NCBI GenBank assembly: GCA_027391075.1
Contig: DAHYHI010000049.1
Span: forward strand, 1 to 64,000
Reading direction: 5' to 3'
DNA: 64,000 bases
From: JAJZAM01 sp027391075
GTDB lineage: Bacteria > Actinomycetota > Acidimicrobiia > Acidimicrobiales > Palsa-688
The position numbers were made by a program, and so were the translations under genes. Positions 8,645-18,065 of this stretch are shown here, piece by piece; positions within the stretch are counted from its first letter, which is position 1; each line of letters starts with the position of its first letter. The notes under the pieces are model-generated. The model was not told where the DNA came from, searched no databases, and was given only the letters and a program-made list of their open reading frames with translations.

Positions 8645-10180
8645 TCAAGGTCGGACTCCGTCCTCGCTCAGCGTACCAGTAAGCGCTTCGAGCATGCTTT
8701 GCGTTCTTTCGTGGATTCCGGCGAATGCTTCCACGAGAGCAGGTAGCGCTTCGACGTGGGTCTTCTTGGGGCCGCCCGGACCCGATAGAACGCCGGCGGA
8801 CTCTTCCAGGCTGGTAGCGTAACCAAGAGCAAAGAGCCCGAGGACGGCCGCCCCGAGGGCGGCGCCCTCTACTTCGCCGACGACGTATAAAGGCCGGTTG
8901 ACGGCAGCGGCAATCACCTGACGCCACAGTGGAGAGCGGAAAGCGCCGCCGGTGGCTCTCACGCTGGTCAGCGGCTGGAGGGCGTCCAAGCGGTTCACGA
9001 GTACCTTCATCTGCAGGCACACACCTTCGAGACATGCGCGAATTAGGTGGGCGGAGCCGTGATGATGGCGCAAGCCGATAACAGCCCCGAAGAGATCGGA
9101 GTTCCAGAGAGGGGCGCGCTCGGGGAGCAAGAAAGGCAGCATCACGAGGCCATCGCTACCGGGAGGAACGCTAGCTGCAAGGCCTAATGTGACGTCGTCG
9201 AGGTTCGAGCCAGCAGCGACTTCGGGTAGCAGGGTTCGGCCCGCCCACCGAACAGCTTCGGCTCCATTGGAGATTGCGGCGCCGACAACCCACAACGGTT
9301 CGACCAGTGGGTAGCAGAAGGTATTCCCAGACCGGTCGGTGCGGGGTCCGTCACAGACAATACGGACCGCTCCGCTGGTACCGAGTGATAGGGCGGCCAC
9401 CCCGGGGAATATAGCTCCAGTGCCAAGGTTGGAGAGCGGACCGTCGGCGGCGCCTGCCACGACAGGGGTGCCAGCGGGAAGGCCGACTTTCCTTGCGAAA
9501 TCCGCCGCTAGAGGCACGACGAAGGTCGTCGGAACTATGTCCGGCAGGGCCTCGGCGCCGAGACCGCATGCCTGGAGGGCTAGCTGACTCCAAGTCTTAG
9601 TTTTGACGTCGACGAGCCCGGTTCCCGAAGCTGATGACAGTTCGGTGGCGAGAGTGCCCGTGAGTCCGAACAGAACAAAGTCCTTCAAGCTCAGCCACCA
9701 TCGTGCCTGGGCCCAGGTTTCTGGGTCGTTCCTCGAGAACCAAAGCAGCTTGCTCAAAGGGGTCATCGGGTGGACCGGAGTACCAGTCAAGCTCTGCAGG
9801 TCGCCGGCCCGGCCGTCACGGCGAAATTCCAGGGCTTCCGCTCTGGCTCGCCCGTCAGCCCATGTGAGTAGCGGCGTGATGGGGTGTAGGTCGCGGTCGA
9901 GGGCCATGAGACCGTGCATGGCGGCGCTCAGCGAGATTCCGACGACGGACGCGTCCCGGACTCGTGATATGCATTCGGCGAGCGCACTGGTAGTAGAGCT
10001 GAGGATTACCGCTGGATCTTGGACTTCCTGGTCGGGAGCGGGGTGCAGGAGGGGGTACTCTCTGACGGCCACCGACCTTGCGTTTGCGTCGAGGCCAAAA
10101 GCGACCGCCTTGGCCCCAGTTGTGCCTACGTCGAGACCTATTATCACTCGGCCGGTGGTCGTTTCAGGGTCGGCGGGCAA
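8645..10180 (-). CDS. gntK: FGGY-family sugar kinase, gluconokinase type
   Basis: 511 residues. The N-terminal phosphate-binding motif IGLDVGTTGAKAV, then SLSAAMHGLMALD and LTWADGRA, TGTPVHPMTPLSK, the mid-protein AGAADGPLSNLGTG, and the late GGAFRSPLWRQ and GAALGAAVLG are those of FGGY kinases. The combination MH(S/G)LxAxD, TWADxRA and TGxPxHPMxPL resembles gluconokinases more than xylulokinases. The TTG at 10180 has AGAGGT upstream and overlaps the end of the preceding dehydrogenase gene by 17 bases; a GTG at 10147 is an alternative. As third gene of the uxaC operon it would phosphorylate gluconate to 6-phosphogluconate. Confidence 0.78.
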   Translation of the reverse strand: MPADPETTTGRVIIGLDVGTTGAKAVAFGLDANARSVAVREYPLLHPAPDQEVQDPAVILSSTTSALAECISRVRDASVVGISLSAAMHGLMALDRDLHPITPLLTWADGRARAEALEFRRDGRAGDLQSLTGTPVHPMTPLSKLLWFSRNDPETWAQARWWLSLKDFVLFGLTGTLATELSSASGTGLVDVKTKTWSQLALQACGLGAEALPDIVPTTFVVPLAADFARKVGLPAGTPVVAGAADGPLSNLGTGAIFPGVAALSLGTSGAVRIVCDGPRTDRSGNTFCYPLVEPLWVVGAAISNGAEAVRWAGRTLLPEVAAGSNLDDVTLGLAASVPPGSDGLVMLPFLLPERAPLWNSDLFGAVIGLRHHHGSAHLIRACLEGVCLQMKVLVNRLDALQPLTSVRATGGAFRSPLWRQVIAAAVNRPLYVVGEVEGAALGAAVLGLFALGYATSLEESAGVLSGPGGPKKTHVEALPALVEAFAGIHERTQSMLEALTGTLSEDGVRP

Positions 10181-11555
10181 GTCCGGAAACCTCTGTGCAC
10201 TGTTCGATTATGGTGGCTACTACTTCGGTGTCTGAGGTGACCTCCGGGTCGAGGAAGAACAAGACGTTCCGAACGGCACGCTGCAGAGAACCTTGGGTCA
10301 AGGCGATCATTTTGGGGGCTTCGACGTCATGAATGGGTGCTCCTCGTCCTCGTAGATGGCAGATCCATGCTGCGAGAATTCGGGTAGCCCCAGTTGCCAC
10401 GCGGCCGGCGGATCGCTCGGCTCGAAGCACCGGCAGCACTCGGACAGGTATCTTTTGTGAGCCATCCTCGGCTATCCGCTCCAGCCGGTCGCCGATCTTC
10501 GTGTTAGCAAAGCGTTCGAGCAGAGCGTCGCTGTAAGCGTCCAGTTCGACAGTGGATTGCGGTAGGTGGCTTTTGGCTTCTTGCCACCACTGGCGCACCC
10601 AGGACAGGCACGTGTCATCTGCAATAGCTTGCGGTACGGTTTGGTGACCTTTGATAGACCCGGCGTAAGCAAGTAGTGAATGGGCTCCGTTGAGCAGCCA
10701 GAGCTTACGGTGCTCGAAGCCAGTGACATCGTCGACGAAGAGGGCGCCCGCGTCCTCCCACCTTGGCCGACCGGACGGGAAGCTTCCTGCGAGGACCCAC
10801 TCGCTGAAAGGTTCTGCGACTACGACAGCTCCATCCCGGTACCCGGCCCTGAAGCTTACGGCGTCCAGGTCCTCGACGGTTGTCCTCGGGGTGATACGGT
10901 CGACTACGGTCGAGGCGACATTCACCGACTCGGCTATCCACTGCGAAAGAGATGGGTCGGCAGCTTCGGTGAGCTTCTGGAGGATCCGGGAGGTCAGAGC
11001 GCCGTTGCTGGCTAGGTTGTCGCAGGGGATCAGGGTGACCGGCCCGGCGTCCGCCCGGTGTCGAGCCGCCAAGCCGGCCAGCAGCCGCGCTGGCGCTGTG
11101 ATGACCGGCTCGGTCACGTCTCTCCTTAGCCGGTCGATGTCACTGGCGATGTCAGCTCGAGACAAGTCGAGACCGCCTGTCCCACTTGTGCAGTAGCCGG
11201 CTTCGGTAATCGTTATCGTTACGGCGGTTACCAGCTGTGACGACAGGGAGGCGAGCCAAGCTTGATGATCTCGGGCACTGTGCGCCTCGCTGATAGAGTT
11301 GACCAACTCCAACCGGTCTTCGTAGGGTGATCGAACGGCGAGCGTGTAGAGACCTCCTTGGTCTTCGAGTATTCGTGCTATCCCGGTGGAGCGTCCCGAA
11401 AACGCAGCGTAACCCCACTCTTCTGCGTCGCTAGCTTTGTCCGTGTACCAAGCCTGGTGGGATCGGAAGAAGTTTCCCAACCCGAGATGCACAAGTCGTA
11501 CAGGGCCTGCAGGTCGGCCCATGCCTGCAGCCCGCGAAAGCCGTCGAGGAATCAC
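10164..11555 (-). CDS. uxuB: Mannitol-dehydrogenase-family oxidoreductase, probable fructuronate reductase
   Basis: 463 residues of the long-chain mannitol dehydrogenase family. The Rossmann segment VRLVHLGLGNFFRSHQAWY (residues 19-37), ITEAGY, IPCDNLASNG, VASTVVDRITP and the C-terminal-domain block FEHRKLWLLNGAHSLLAY are typical. Members reduce fructuronate or tagaturonate or oxidise mannitol/arabinitol. Lying 19 bases after uronate isomerase, it is best read as D-fructuronate reductase yielding D-mannonate. It starts at a GTG; an ATG at 11522 is possible. The exact substrate is inferred from context. Confidence 0.78.
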   Translation of the reverse strand: MIPRRLSRAAGMGRPAGPVRLVHLGLGNFFRSHQAWYTDKASDAEEWGYAAFSGRSTGIARILEDQGGLYTLAVRSPYEDRLELVNSISEAHSARDHQAWLASLSSQLVTAVTITITEAGYCTSGTGGLDLSRADIASDIDRLRRDVTEPVITAPARLLAGLAARHRADAGPVTLIPCDNLASNGALTSRILQKLTEAADPSLSQWIAESVNVASTVVDRITPRTTVEDLDAVSFRAGYRDGAVVVAEPFSEWVLAGSFPSGRPRWEDAGALFVDDVTGFEHRKLWLLNGAHSLLAYAGSIKGHQTVPQAIADDTCLSWVRQWWQEAKSHLPQSTVELDAYSDALLERFANTKIGDRLERIAEDGSQKIPVRVLPVLRAERSAGRVATGATRILAAWICHLRGRGAPIHDVEAPKMIALTQGSLQRAVRNVLFFLDPEVTSDTEVVATIIEQCTEVSGLARRP

Positions 11556-11574
11556 ATCGAGGCCTGCGAACCTG

Positions 11575-12996
11575 TCAAAGCTTGAACACCCGTCTGGGCT
11601 GCATCGTCACCATGTCGACGGCGATCTCCGCCGCCTCGTCCTCGCTAAGTCGGTGCTCCGTAACGTAGCCGGCAAGCACGCCGGCATCGACGCGTCTCGC
11701 CATGTCATGGCGTGCTGGTATGGAGCAGAAGGCGCGGGTGTCGTCGACGAACCCGGAAGTTCTGGAGAAACCAACTGTTTCTGTTACAGCAGACCGGAAG
11801 CGCCGGATGGCGTCGGGAGCGTCTAGGAACCACCACGGCGCTCCTACGTACACCGACGGGTAGAAGCCGGCCAGGGGAGCCAGTTCCCGCGACCAGGCGG
11901 TCTCGTCCACGGTGAAGACCACCAGATGGAAGCCCGCGGAGGTGCCGTAACGCTCTAGCAGCGGGCGCAGAGCCTCCGTGAACTCCACCCTAACCGGGAT
12001 GTCGCAGCCGGCATCAGGGCCGAATACAGCCTGGGTCGGCCGATGGTGGTTACGTCTGATCCCGGGGTGAAGCGTCATCACGAGCCCGTCCTCGCACGAC
12101 ATCCGTGCCATTTCCATCATCATGTGTCTGCGGAAGGCGGTCGCTTCGTCTCCGTTGACGCCGTCAGTCAGAGCAGCCCGGTAGATTCTCTCCGCTTCCG
12201 CAGGTTCGAGCGGATCGGTCCGCGCGTCGAGGTGGCTGTGGTCAGCCGACGTGGCGCCATGGTCGATGAAGAAGCGCCTGCGCTCCCGGAGTGCCGCAAG
12301 GAAGCCTTGGTAATCCCCGGTGTCCAAGCCGGCAGTCTCCCCGAGTCGGTCAACCAGTTTCGGCCAGTCGGGCCGGTCGAGTTCGAGGTAGCGGTCCGGG
12401 CGAAACGCTGGGATAGTCCGCCCTGTCCAGCTGGGGTCGTCTAGAAGCGATTCGTACGCCGAAAGGTCGTCGCAGGGGTCGAAGGTCGTTGTGAGCACTT
12501 CGATCTTGAAACGGTCGTAGAGCGCCCTTGGCTTGTAGGCGTCCTGGTCGAGGCGGCCGGCTACCTGGTCGAATATGGCGTCGGCTGTCTGTGCCGAGGG
12601 TCGCAGCGTGACTCCGAATATCTCCACCAGCTCAGCCTCGAACCAGAACCGCACAGGTGTCCCAGCGAAGACTTCCCAGCGCTCGCAGAGGTGTCTCCAC
12701 GCCCGTCTGGCTTCGAACTCGGAAAGCGATTGGCAGCCTACCCCGAGCTCGTGGAGGTCCGCACCGTCTGCATGAAGGAGGCGAGTAACGTAGTGATCGG
12801 GGGATAGTAGAAGGGTCGCCGGGTCCCTGAAGGCGACGTCGCCGGCGAGGAGGCGGGGGTCGACATGGCCATGCGGTGAGATCACCGGCAGGTCCTCGAC
12901 CGCCTCGTAGAGTCGACGGGCTATGCGCCGTTGCTGGGGATCTCCCGGTAGGAGGCGATCAGGGTTCAGCTCCAGCCGAGACGACGAGGAAGGCAT
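11575..12996 (-). CDS. uxaC: Uronate (glucuronate) isomerase
   Basis: 473 residues of the amidohydrolase-fold uronate isomerases. SPHGHVDPRLLAGD near residue 40 carries the metal-binding HxH; further conserved blocks are WEVFAGTPVRFWFE, EVLTTTFDPCDDL, MTLHPGIRRNHH and FHLVVFTVDET. It converts D-glucuronate to D-fructuronate (or galacturonate to tagaturonate). It is the first gene of a minus-strand operon with the dehydrogenase and kinase, and lies 90 bases from the divergent LarA-family gene, an arrangement that allows shared control. Confidence 0.92.
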   Translation of the reverse strand: MPSSSSRLELNPDRLLPGDPQQRRIARRLYEAVEDLPVISPHGHVDPRLLAGDVAFRDPATLLLSPDHYVTRLLHADGADLHELGVGCQSLSEFEARRAWRHLCERWEVFAGTPVRFWFEAELVEIFGVTLRPSAQTADAIFDQVAGRLDQDAYKPRALYDRFKIEVLTTTFDPCDDLSAYESLLDDPSWTGRTIPAFRPDRYLELDRPDWPKLVDRLGETAGLDTGDYQGFLAALRERRRFFIDHGATSADHSHLDARTDPLEPAEAERIYRAALTDGVNGDEATAFRRHMMMEMARMSCEDGLVMTLHPGIRRNHHRPTQAVFGPDAGCDIPVRVEFTEALRPLLERYGTSAGFHLVVFTVDETAWSRELAPLAGFYPSVYVGAPWWFLDAPDAIRRFRSAVTETVGFSRTSGFVDDTRAFCSIPARHDMARRVDAGVLAGYVTEHRLSEDEAAEIAVDMVTMQPRRVFKL

Positions 12997-13086
12997 CGCT
13001 CATATACTCATCCGAAGTACCATTCGACGCAACTACTCGCCGTCTGGCACGGGGGTGCAAGACACGTTGACCACGAGAGGATCGAA

Positions 13087-14370
13087 ATGAGCTCGCCGGA
13101 CGGGGCGGCTACCATCGGCGGCCCTGGACGATTCCTGGCCGACAACGAAGTGGAAGCGTTCATATGCGAACAGCTGTCGGCCGTTCCCCTCGACGGACTA
13201 AGCGTTTGTATGTTGGTGCCCGACGCGACCCGAAGTTGTCCACTACCCCTTCTGGTCAGGTCCGTGCACTCTGCCCTGCAGCCGAGGGTTACTAGGCTGA
13301 CGGTCCTTGTAGCTCTCGGTACTCATGCAGCGATGGGGGCTCAAGCCCACGCCCGCCACCTTGGGTACGGTCTGGGCGGGCCGGAAGAAACCTTTCCCGG
13401 GATGCGCGTGGTGGATCACGCCTGGTGGGACCCTGGTTCCCTGGTGACCCTCGGCACTATAAGCTCAATGAGGATGGCGGAGCTGTCCAACGGCCTCGTT
13501 ATCCAGGACGTGCCAGTGAGGGTCAACCGGGCCGTAGTCGACCATGACGTCACTCTCATCGTCGGACCTGTCTTTCCTCACGAAGTCGTCGGCTTCTCCG
13601 GGGGGAACAAGTACCTCTTTCCCGGGGTCTCCGGCCAGGAGCTCATCGACGTGTCCCACTGGCTGGGTGCGTTGATAACAAGCGCTGACATAATCGGAGT
13701 TCGGGGGATCACCCCGGTCCGAGCCCTCATCGACGAGGCAGCTTCGATGGTCCCTTCCGAGCGTTTGGCTTTCTGCGTGGTGACCAGCTCATGGTCCAAC
13801 AGCCTAAGCGCCTTGGCCTTCGGTGAACCCGCTGCAGCCTGGCGGGCCGCAGCGGACGTGTCGGCCCAGACGCACATACGATACTTGGACGCCCCTGTAC
13901 GTAAAGTGCTGGCAATTCTCCCCGGCAAGTATGACGACATGTGGACCGGCGCCAAAGGCTTCTACAAAGTCGAGCCGGTAGTAGCAGACGGCGGTAACGT
14001 AGTTATTTACGCGCCGCACGTGACGGAGTTGGCGGTCACCCATCCCGCTATCACCGAGATCGGCTATCACTGTCGCGACTTCTACGTCAAGCAGTGGGAC
14101 CGGTTCAAGGGATATCACTGGGGGGATCTTGCTCACTCCACCCACCTTCGAGGAGTCGGAACTTACAGTGATCTCGATGGGGAGCGGGCACGCGTGACCG
14201 TTACGCTCGCTACCGGTATCCCCGAGGAAGTCGTCCGTTCGGTCAACCTCGACTACCTCGACCCTGCGGGCATCGACCTGGCAGCATGGGCGGACGAGGA
14301 GGGGACTCTTGTCGTTCGTGGTGCGGGCGAGCAACTCTACAGGCTCTCAAGGGAGGCGACCCATCGCTGA
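13087..14370 (+). CDS. LarA-family nickel-pincer racemase/epimerase; possible gluconate 2-epimerase
   Basis: 427 residues with the layout of LarA lactate racemase. LVPDATRSCP matches the DxTR segment; ALGTHAAM gives a catalytic-type His; PVFPHEVVGFSGGNKYLFPG supplies the second His and the lysine that tethers the NiPTN cofactor; MWTGAKGFYKVEP carries the Tyr/Lys pair. These key residues are all present, so the protein should be active if the maturation proteins LarB/C/E exist elsewhere (none is in the window). LarA homologues include 2-epimerases of sugar acids. Facing the uxaC-uxuB-gntK operon, it could interconvert D-mannonate and D-gluconate. GAGAGG precedes the ATG. Confidence 0.82.
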   Translation: MSSPDGAATIGGPGRFLADNEVEAFICEQLSAVPLDGLSVCMLVPDATRSCPLPLLVRSVHSALQPRVTRLTVLVALGTHAAMGAQAHARHLGYGLGGPEETFPGMRVVDHAWWDPGSLVTLGTISSMRMAELSNGLVIQDVPVRVNRAVVDHDVTLIVGPVFPHEVVGFSGGNKYLFPGVSGQELIDVSHWLGALITSADIIGVRGITPVRALIDEAASMVPSERLAFCVVTSSWSNSLSALAFGEPAAAWRAAADVSAQTHIRYLDAPVRKVLAILPGKYDDMWTGAKGFYKVEPVVADGGNVVIYAPHVTELAVTHPAITEIGYHCRDFYVKQWDRFKGYHWGDLAHSTHLRGVGTYSDLDGERARVTVTLATGIPEEVVRSVNLDYLDPAGIDLAAWADEEGTLVVRGAGEQLYRLSREATHR

Positions 14371-14392
14371 TCGCCACGATTACAGTGAAAAG

Positions 14393-15829
14393 GTGCCGCC
14401 TACGACTTCGATGAAAGCCACATTTGCCGACGAGGCGTTAGACGTCTTGGCTCGCTACTTGGAAATACCCTGTTTATCACCCGCCTACGATCCCGAGTGG
14501 GCTACCGCAGGCCAGCTTGATCGGGCCGTGGAACTCCTGGCCGACTGGGCGAAGAACCGTCCCATTCCGGGCATCCAGGTAGACATCCACCGCCTCGAAG
14601 GCCGCACCCCGGTGCTCGTCTGCGAAATTCCCGCGACCGATCCCGAAGCGAGCGGAACTGTGATGCTGTACGGTCACTTCGACAAGCAGCCGCCTTTGGG
14701 GAACTGGAGTCCTGGGCTGGACCCATTCCGCCCGATAGTTCGCAGTGAGAGGCTCTACGGAAGAGGCTCCGCAGACGACGGCTACTCACTTTTCGCTGCG
14801 CTTCTAGCCGTCGAGTCAGTTGAAAGAGCGGGGCTGCGTCATCCCCGCTGCGTCGTCTTGATAGAGGGAAGCGAAGAAAGCGCTAGCCCCGATTTAGAAG
14901 CACACCTCGATGCGCTGACCGAAAGACTAGAGGGAACGGACCTGCTCGTCTGCCTTGACTCGGGGGCGCCAACCTTTGACCGGCTGTGGCTGACCCAATC
15001 GCTGCGAGGCAATGCAGTGGTCACGGTCGACATAAGGGTTCTCGAGCGGGGAGTTCACTCGGGAACGGCGTCCGGCGTCGTGCCTTCTCCTTTTCGTGTG
15101 CTTCGCCAGCTTCTCAACCGCATGGAGGATCCCTATACAGGCGAAGTGCTCCTACCTGCGCTCTCGGCGCAACCCCCCGCAGATCAGGTTCGTAGGCTCG
15201 AAGACCTCGCTAGTGAACTTGGCGATGTCGTCGCAGGTCAGCTTCCCGTCTTGGAAGGCGTCGAGCTCGCCGGCGACGGCCCTGCGGAGCGCCTGTTGAG
15301 ACAAGCGTGGAGGCCGGCGATGTCGGTCATCGGTATCGACGGCATGCCTTCTGTGAGCGAAGGCGGGAACGTGGTCCATGCTGGCACGACAGCCAATCTC
15401 TCGTTCCGCCTGCCGCCGTCTGTGGATGCTGTGACGGCAACCGCCTCAATCGTCGATGTCTTGAAACAAGACCCACCGTCCGGCGCGAAAGTAACCGTAA
15501 CAGCGCACCCTCCGGCCTCCGGTTGGTCGTGTCCTCGGCTCGCACCTTGGCTACTTGAGGCGTTGGACAAAGCATCGACAGCGTCGTTCGGGCGCAAGGC
15601 AGGCTGGACGAGCGAAGGCGGGACAATACCTTTCCTGGCCACGCTGGGAAAGCGCTTTCCGGGGGTCCAAGTCGTGGCCACCGGAGTGCTCGGACCAGGA
15701 TCCAACGCCCATAGCATCGACGAGAGCCTTCACATTCCCACAGCCGAGTCGGTCACGCTTTCGGTAGCCCACTTGCTCGAAGCCCGCGCAGAGATGGCCA
15801 AAGGCGGTGGCATCCCTCCGTCCGACTAG
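14393..15829 (+). CDS. M20-family metallopeptidase (dipeptidase-like)
   Basis: 478 residues from the chosen GTG. Di-zinc site motifs in order: VMLYGHFDKQPP, YGRGSADDGYSLF, IEGSEESASPD, a dimerisation-domain HSG, and SNAHSIDESLHIP at the C-terminus. The family cleaves dipeptides or related amide bonds in the cytosol. The start is uncertain: GTG 14393, ATG 14411 and a longer frame from 14309 that overlaps the LarA gene are all possible; family alignments usually begin near residue ATFADEAL, which suits the two short starts. It follows the LarA gene by 22 bases and may be cotranscribed, though no functional link is obvious. Confidence 0.85.
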   Translation: MPPTTSMKATFADEALDVLARYLEIPCLSPAYDPEWATAGQLDRAVELLADWAKNRPIPGIQVDIHRLEGRTPVLVCEIPATDPEASGTVMLYGHFDKQPPLGNWSPGLDPFRPIVRSERLYGRGSADDGYSLFAALLAVESVERAGLRHPRCVVLIEGSEESASPDLEAHLDALTERLEGTDLLVCLDSGAPTFDRLWLTQSLRGNAVVTVDIRVLERGVHSGTASGVVPSPFRVLRQLLNRMEDPYTGEVLLPALSAQPPADQVRRLEDLASELGDVVAGQLPVLEGVELAGDGPAERLLRQAWRPAMSVIGIDGMPSVSEGGNVVHAGTTANLSFRLPPSVDAVTATASIVDVLKQDPPSGAKVTVTAHPPASGWSCPRLAPWLLEALDKASTASFGRKAGWTSEGGTIPFLATLGKRFPGVQVVATGVLGPGSNAHSIDESLHIPTAESVTLSVAHLLEARAEMAKGGGIPPSD

Positions 15830-15920
15830 CCCTTGCAGCACCAGCGGGGCGGCGGCAGCGTCGATGGACAACGCCGCCCCGGATCCGTCGCAGTTCGCTG
15901 GGGATTGGTAGCTTCAAGGT

Positions 15921-17084
15921 ATGCGCATTCGCATCTCGATGGCTCTATTAGTCCTGCTGGCTCTCATTCTCGCATCGTGTGGGTCGTCTCCTGCTAAGTC
16001 GTCATCGCCGAGCCTGCCCCACGCCTCCCCTTCCACCACGCTATCTACGCAGACAAACTCGCCGGCAGAAGGGGAGACAATTACTGGTGAGCCGGTCTGG
16101 CTTTGCCAGCCGGGAGCGACCCCAGACCCGTGCACTGCGAATCTGGAAGCCGAATCGGTCACGGCGAGCGGGACCACGTCACAGGTAAAAGCCGGCCCCG
16201 CTGGAAACTCTCCATTCGACTGCTTCTACGTCTATCCGACAGTCAGCACCGAGAGCGGAGACAACGCCAACCTGACAGTCCAGCCCGCCGAGATCAGCGC
16301 AGCCGAGCAACAGGCCTCCCGCTTCTCCTCGGTGTGTCGGGTATGGGCACCTATGTACCGTCAGGTGACAGTCGCCGGGCTCTTCACCGCTGGCGTCTCC
16401 GGTCTGGATGTGGCATACCAAAGCCTGCTTGCCGACTGGAGCTACTACCTCAGCCACGACAATGACGGTCGGCCGATCATCTTCATAGGTCACTCCCAGG
16501 GGGCTGCGATGCTGATCCGACTCCTGTCTGGGCAAGTCGACGACAATCCTGCCCTCCTAAAGCGTGTAGTCGTCGCCATACTCGCTGGCGGCAACCTGCA
16601 GGTTCCAACCGGGTCTGTCGTGGGAGCCACCTTCAAGCACATTCCCCTGTGCACCTCGCTAAAAGTCCCGGGCTGCGCAATCGCCTACTCGACGTTCGGT
16701 TCCCAACCGCCGCCGGATTCGCTGTTCGGCAGGCCGGGCAGCGGGGTGAGCCTCATGTCATTGCAGACGACTTCTACCGGTCAACAGGTGGCTTGTGTCA
16801 ACCCAGCAGATGTCGGCGGGACCTCAGGCCTGCTGTCGCCCTACTTCCGTGGTAGCGGGGCGGTTCCATGGGTCACCTACCCGGACCTTTATACAGCCGA
16901 GTGCAAGACCGCTGGCGGGGCGACGTGGCTCCAGGTGACTCCGACGGGCATCCCCGGAGACACCAGGCCTCTTGTAAAGGCCTCACTCGGGCCTACCTGG
17001 GGGTACCACCTAGACGACGTCAACCTGGCTCTCGGTAACCTTGTCAGTGACGTTGCCATGTTAGAGTCTCAGTACAACTCTTGA
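15921..17084 (+). CDS. Secreted DUF3089-family alpha/beta-hydrolase lipoprotein
   Basis: 387 residues. An N-terminal signal (MRIRISMALLVLLALIL) ends in the lipobox LASC with Cys20, followed by a Ser/Thr/Pro-rich linker to about residue 60. The domain has FDCFYVYPTVS, VWAPMYRQVT and the nucleophile elbow IGHSQGAAM, which are hallmarks of DUF3089 lipase-like proteins of actinobacteria. It should be anchored outside the membrane and hydrolyse an ester; the substrate is unknown. It stands 26 bases before the haloalkane dehalogenase gene, so the two may be cotranscribed. Confidence 0.82.
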   Translation: MRIRISMALLVLLALILASCGSSPAKSSSPSLPHASPSTTLSTQTNSPAEGETITGEPVWLCQPGATPDPCTANLEAESVTASGTTSQVKAGPAGNSPFDCFYVYPTVSTESGDNANLTVQPAEISAAEQQASRFSSVCRVWAPMYRQVTVAGLFTAGVSGLDVAYQSLLADWSYYLSHDNDGRPIIFIGHSQGAAMLIRLLSGQVDDNPALLKRVVVAILAGGNLQVPTGSVVGATFKHIPLCTSLKVPGCAIAYSTFGSQPPPDSLFGRPGSGVSLMSLQTTSTGQQVACVNPADVGGTSGLLSPYFRGSGAVPWVTYPDLYTAECKTAGGATWLQVTPTGIPGDTRPLVKASLGPTWGYHLDDVNLALGNLVSDVAMLESQYNS

Positions 17085-17109
17085 GGCCCCGGGAAGAATC
17101 GAGATACCC

Positions 17110-18009
17110 ATGGAAGTGCTGCGCACACCCGACGAATACTTCGAAGACCTCGACGGATTCGACTTCGAACCTCATTACGCGCAGAGCACGGGCGGTATAA
17201 GGATCCACTATCTAGACGAGGGGCCGCGCAGCGGTCCGGTGGCGCTTCTGATGCACGGAGAGCCTTCATGGTGCTACCTGTATAGGAAAATGATTCCGAC
17301 GCTGGTCTCCCACGGCATTCGTTGTGTCGCACCCGACTTGGTCGGCTTCGGCCGGTCTGACAAGCCGACCAGGTCGGCTGACTACTCCTACCAAAACCAT
17401 GTTGAGTGGATGGCGAGCCTTGTCTTTGGCGCTCTCGCCCTAGAGGATGTGACGCTCTACTGTCAAGACTGGGGTGGGCTGATAGGTCTACGCCTCGTCG
17501 GTGAGAAACCGAATATTTTCTCCCGGGTCGTCGTATCTAACACCGGATTGCCGACCGGTGACCACCCACCCACCGAGGCATTCCTGTCGTGGCAGCGCTA
17601 CAGCCAAGAATCTCCGGAGTTACCCGTCGGAGCCATCGTATCGCGGGGATGCAAGACTCCTCTGGCGCAGAGCGTCGTCAGAGCCTATGACGCGCCGTTT
17701 CCGGATGACTCATACAAAGTTGGTGCTCGGGTATTCCCTGCCCTGGTCCCGACATCCACCGAGGATCCCGCTCGTAAAGCGAACCTTGCTGCGTGGGAGG
17801 TGCTGGAGCGGTTCGAACGCCCGTTCGTCTGTGCGTTTAGTGACAGTGACCCCATAACCAGGGGAGGGGAGCGGGCTTTCCTCGGCCGGATCCCTGGGAC
17901 CAAGAGCCAGCCGCACCGGACTATCGAAGGGGCGGGTCACTTTCTGCAGGAGGACCAAGGCCCGGCGATAGCAGAGTTCCTAGTCGAGCTGATAGCGCAG
18001 CGAGGCTGA
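17110..18009 (+). CDS. Haloalkane dehalogenase (subfamily I)
   Basis: 299 residues, the usual size. The oxyanion segment is HGEPSW (about residues 49-54), the nucleophile elbow is YCQDWGG with Asp120 followed by Trp121 (a halide-stabilising residue), and the catalytic His277 lies in GAGHFLQED. PDLVGFGRSDKP and the N-terminal RTPDEYFEDLDGFDF are typical of the DhaA/DhmA/DhlA-like group. It would split carbon-halogen bonds hydrolytically to an alcohol and halide. Its natural substrate cannot be read from the sequence. The Shine-Dalgarno is weak. Confidence 0.88.
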   Translation: MEVLRTPDEYFEDLDGFDFEPHYAQSTGGIRIHYLDEGPRSGPVALLMHGEPSWCYLYRKMIPTLVSHGIRCVAPDLVGFGRSDKPTRSADYSYQNHVEWMASLVFGALALEDVTLYCQDWGGLIGLRLVGEKPNIFSRVVVSNTGLPTGDHPPTEAFLSWQRYSQESPELPVGAIVSRGCKTPLAQSVVRAYDAPFPDDSYKVGARVFPALVPTSTEDPARKANLAAWEVLERFERPFVCAFSDSDPITRGGERAFLGRIPGTKSQPHRTIEGAGHFLQEDQGPAIAEFLVELIAQRG

Positions 18010-18065
18010 GCGCAGATGATGGTTAGTGACGCAGCGCAAGAGCTCTCCGTTGGGGAGCCTCCACG

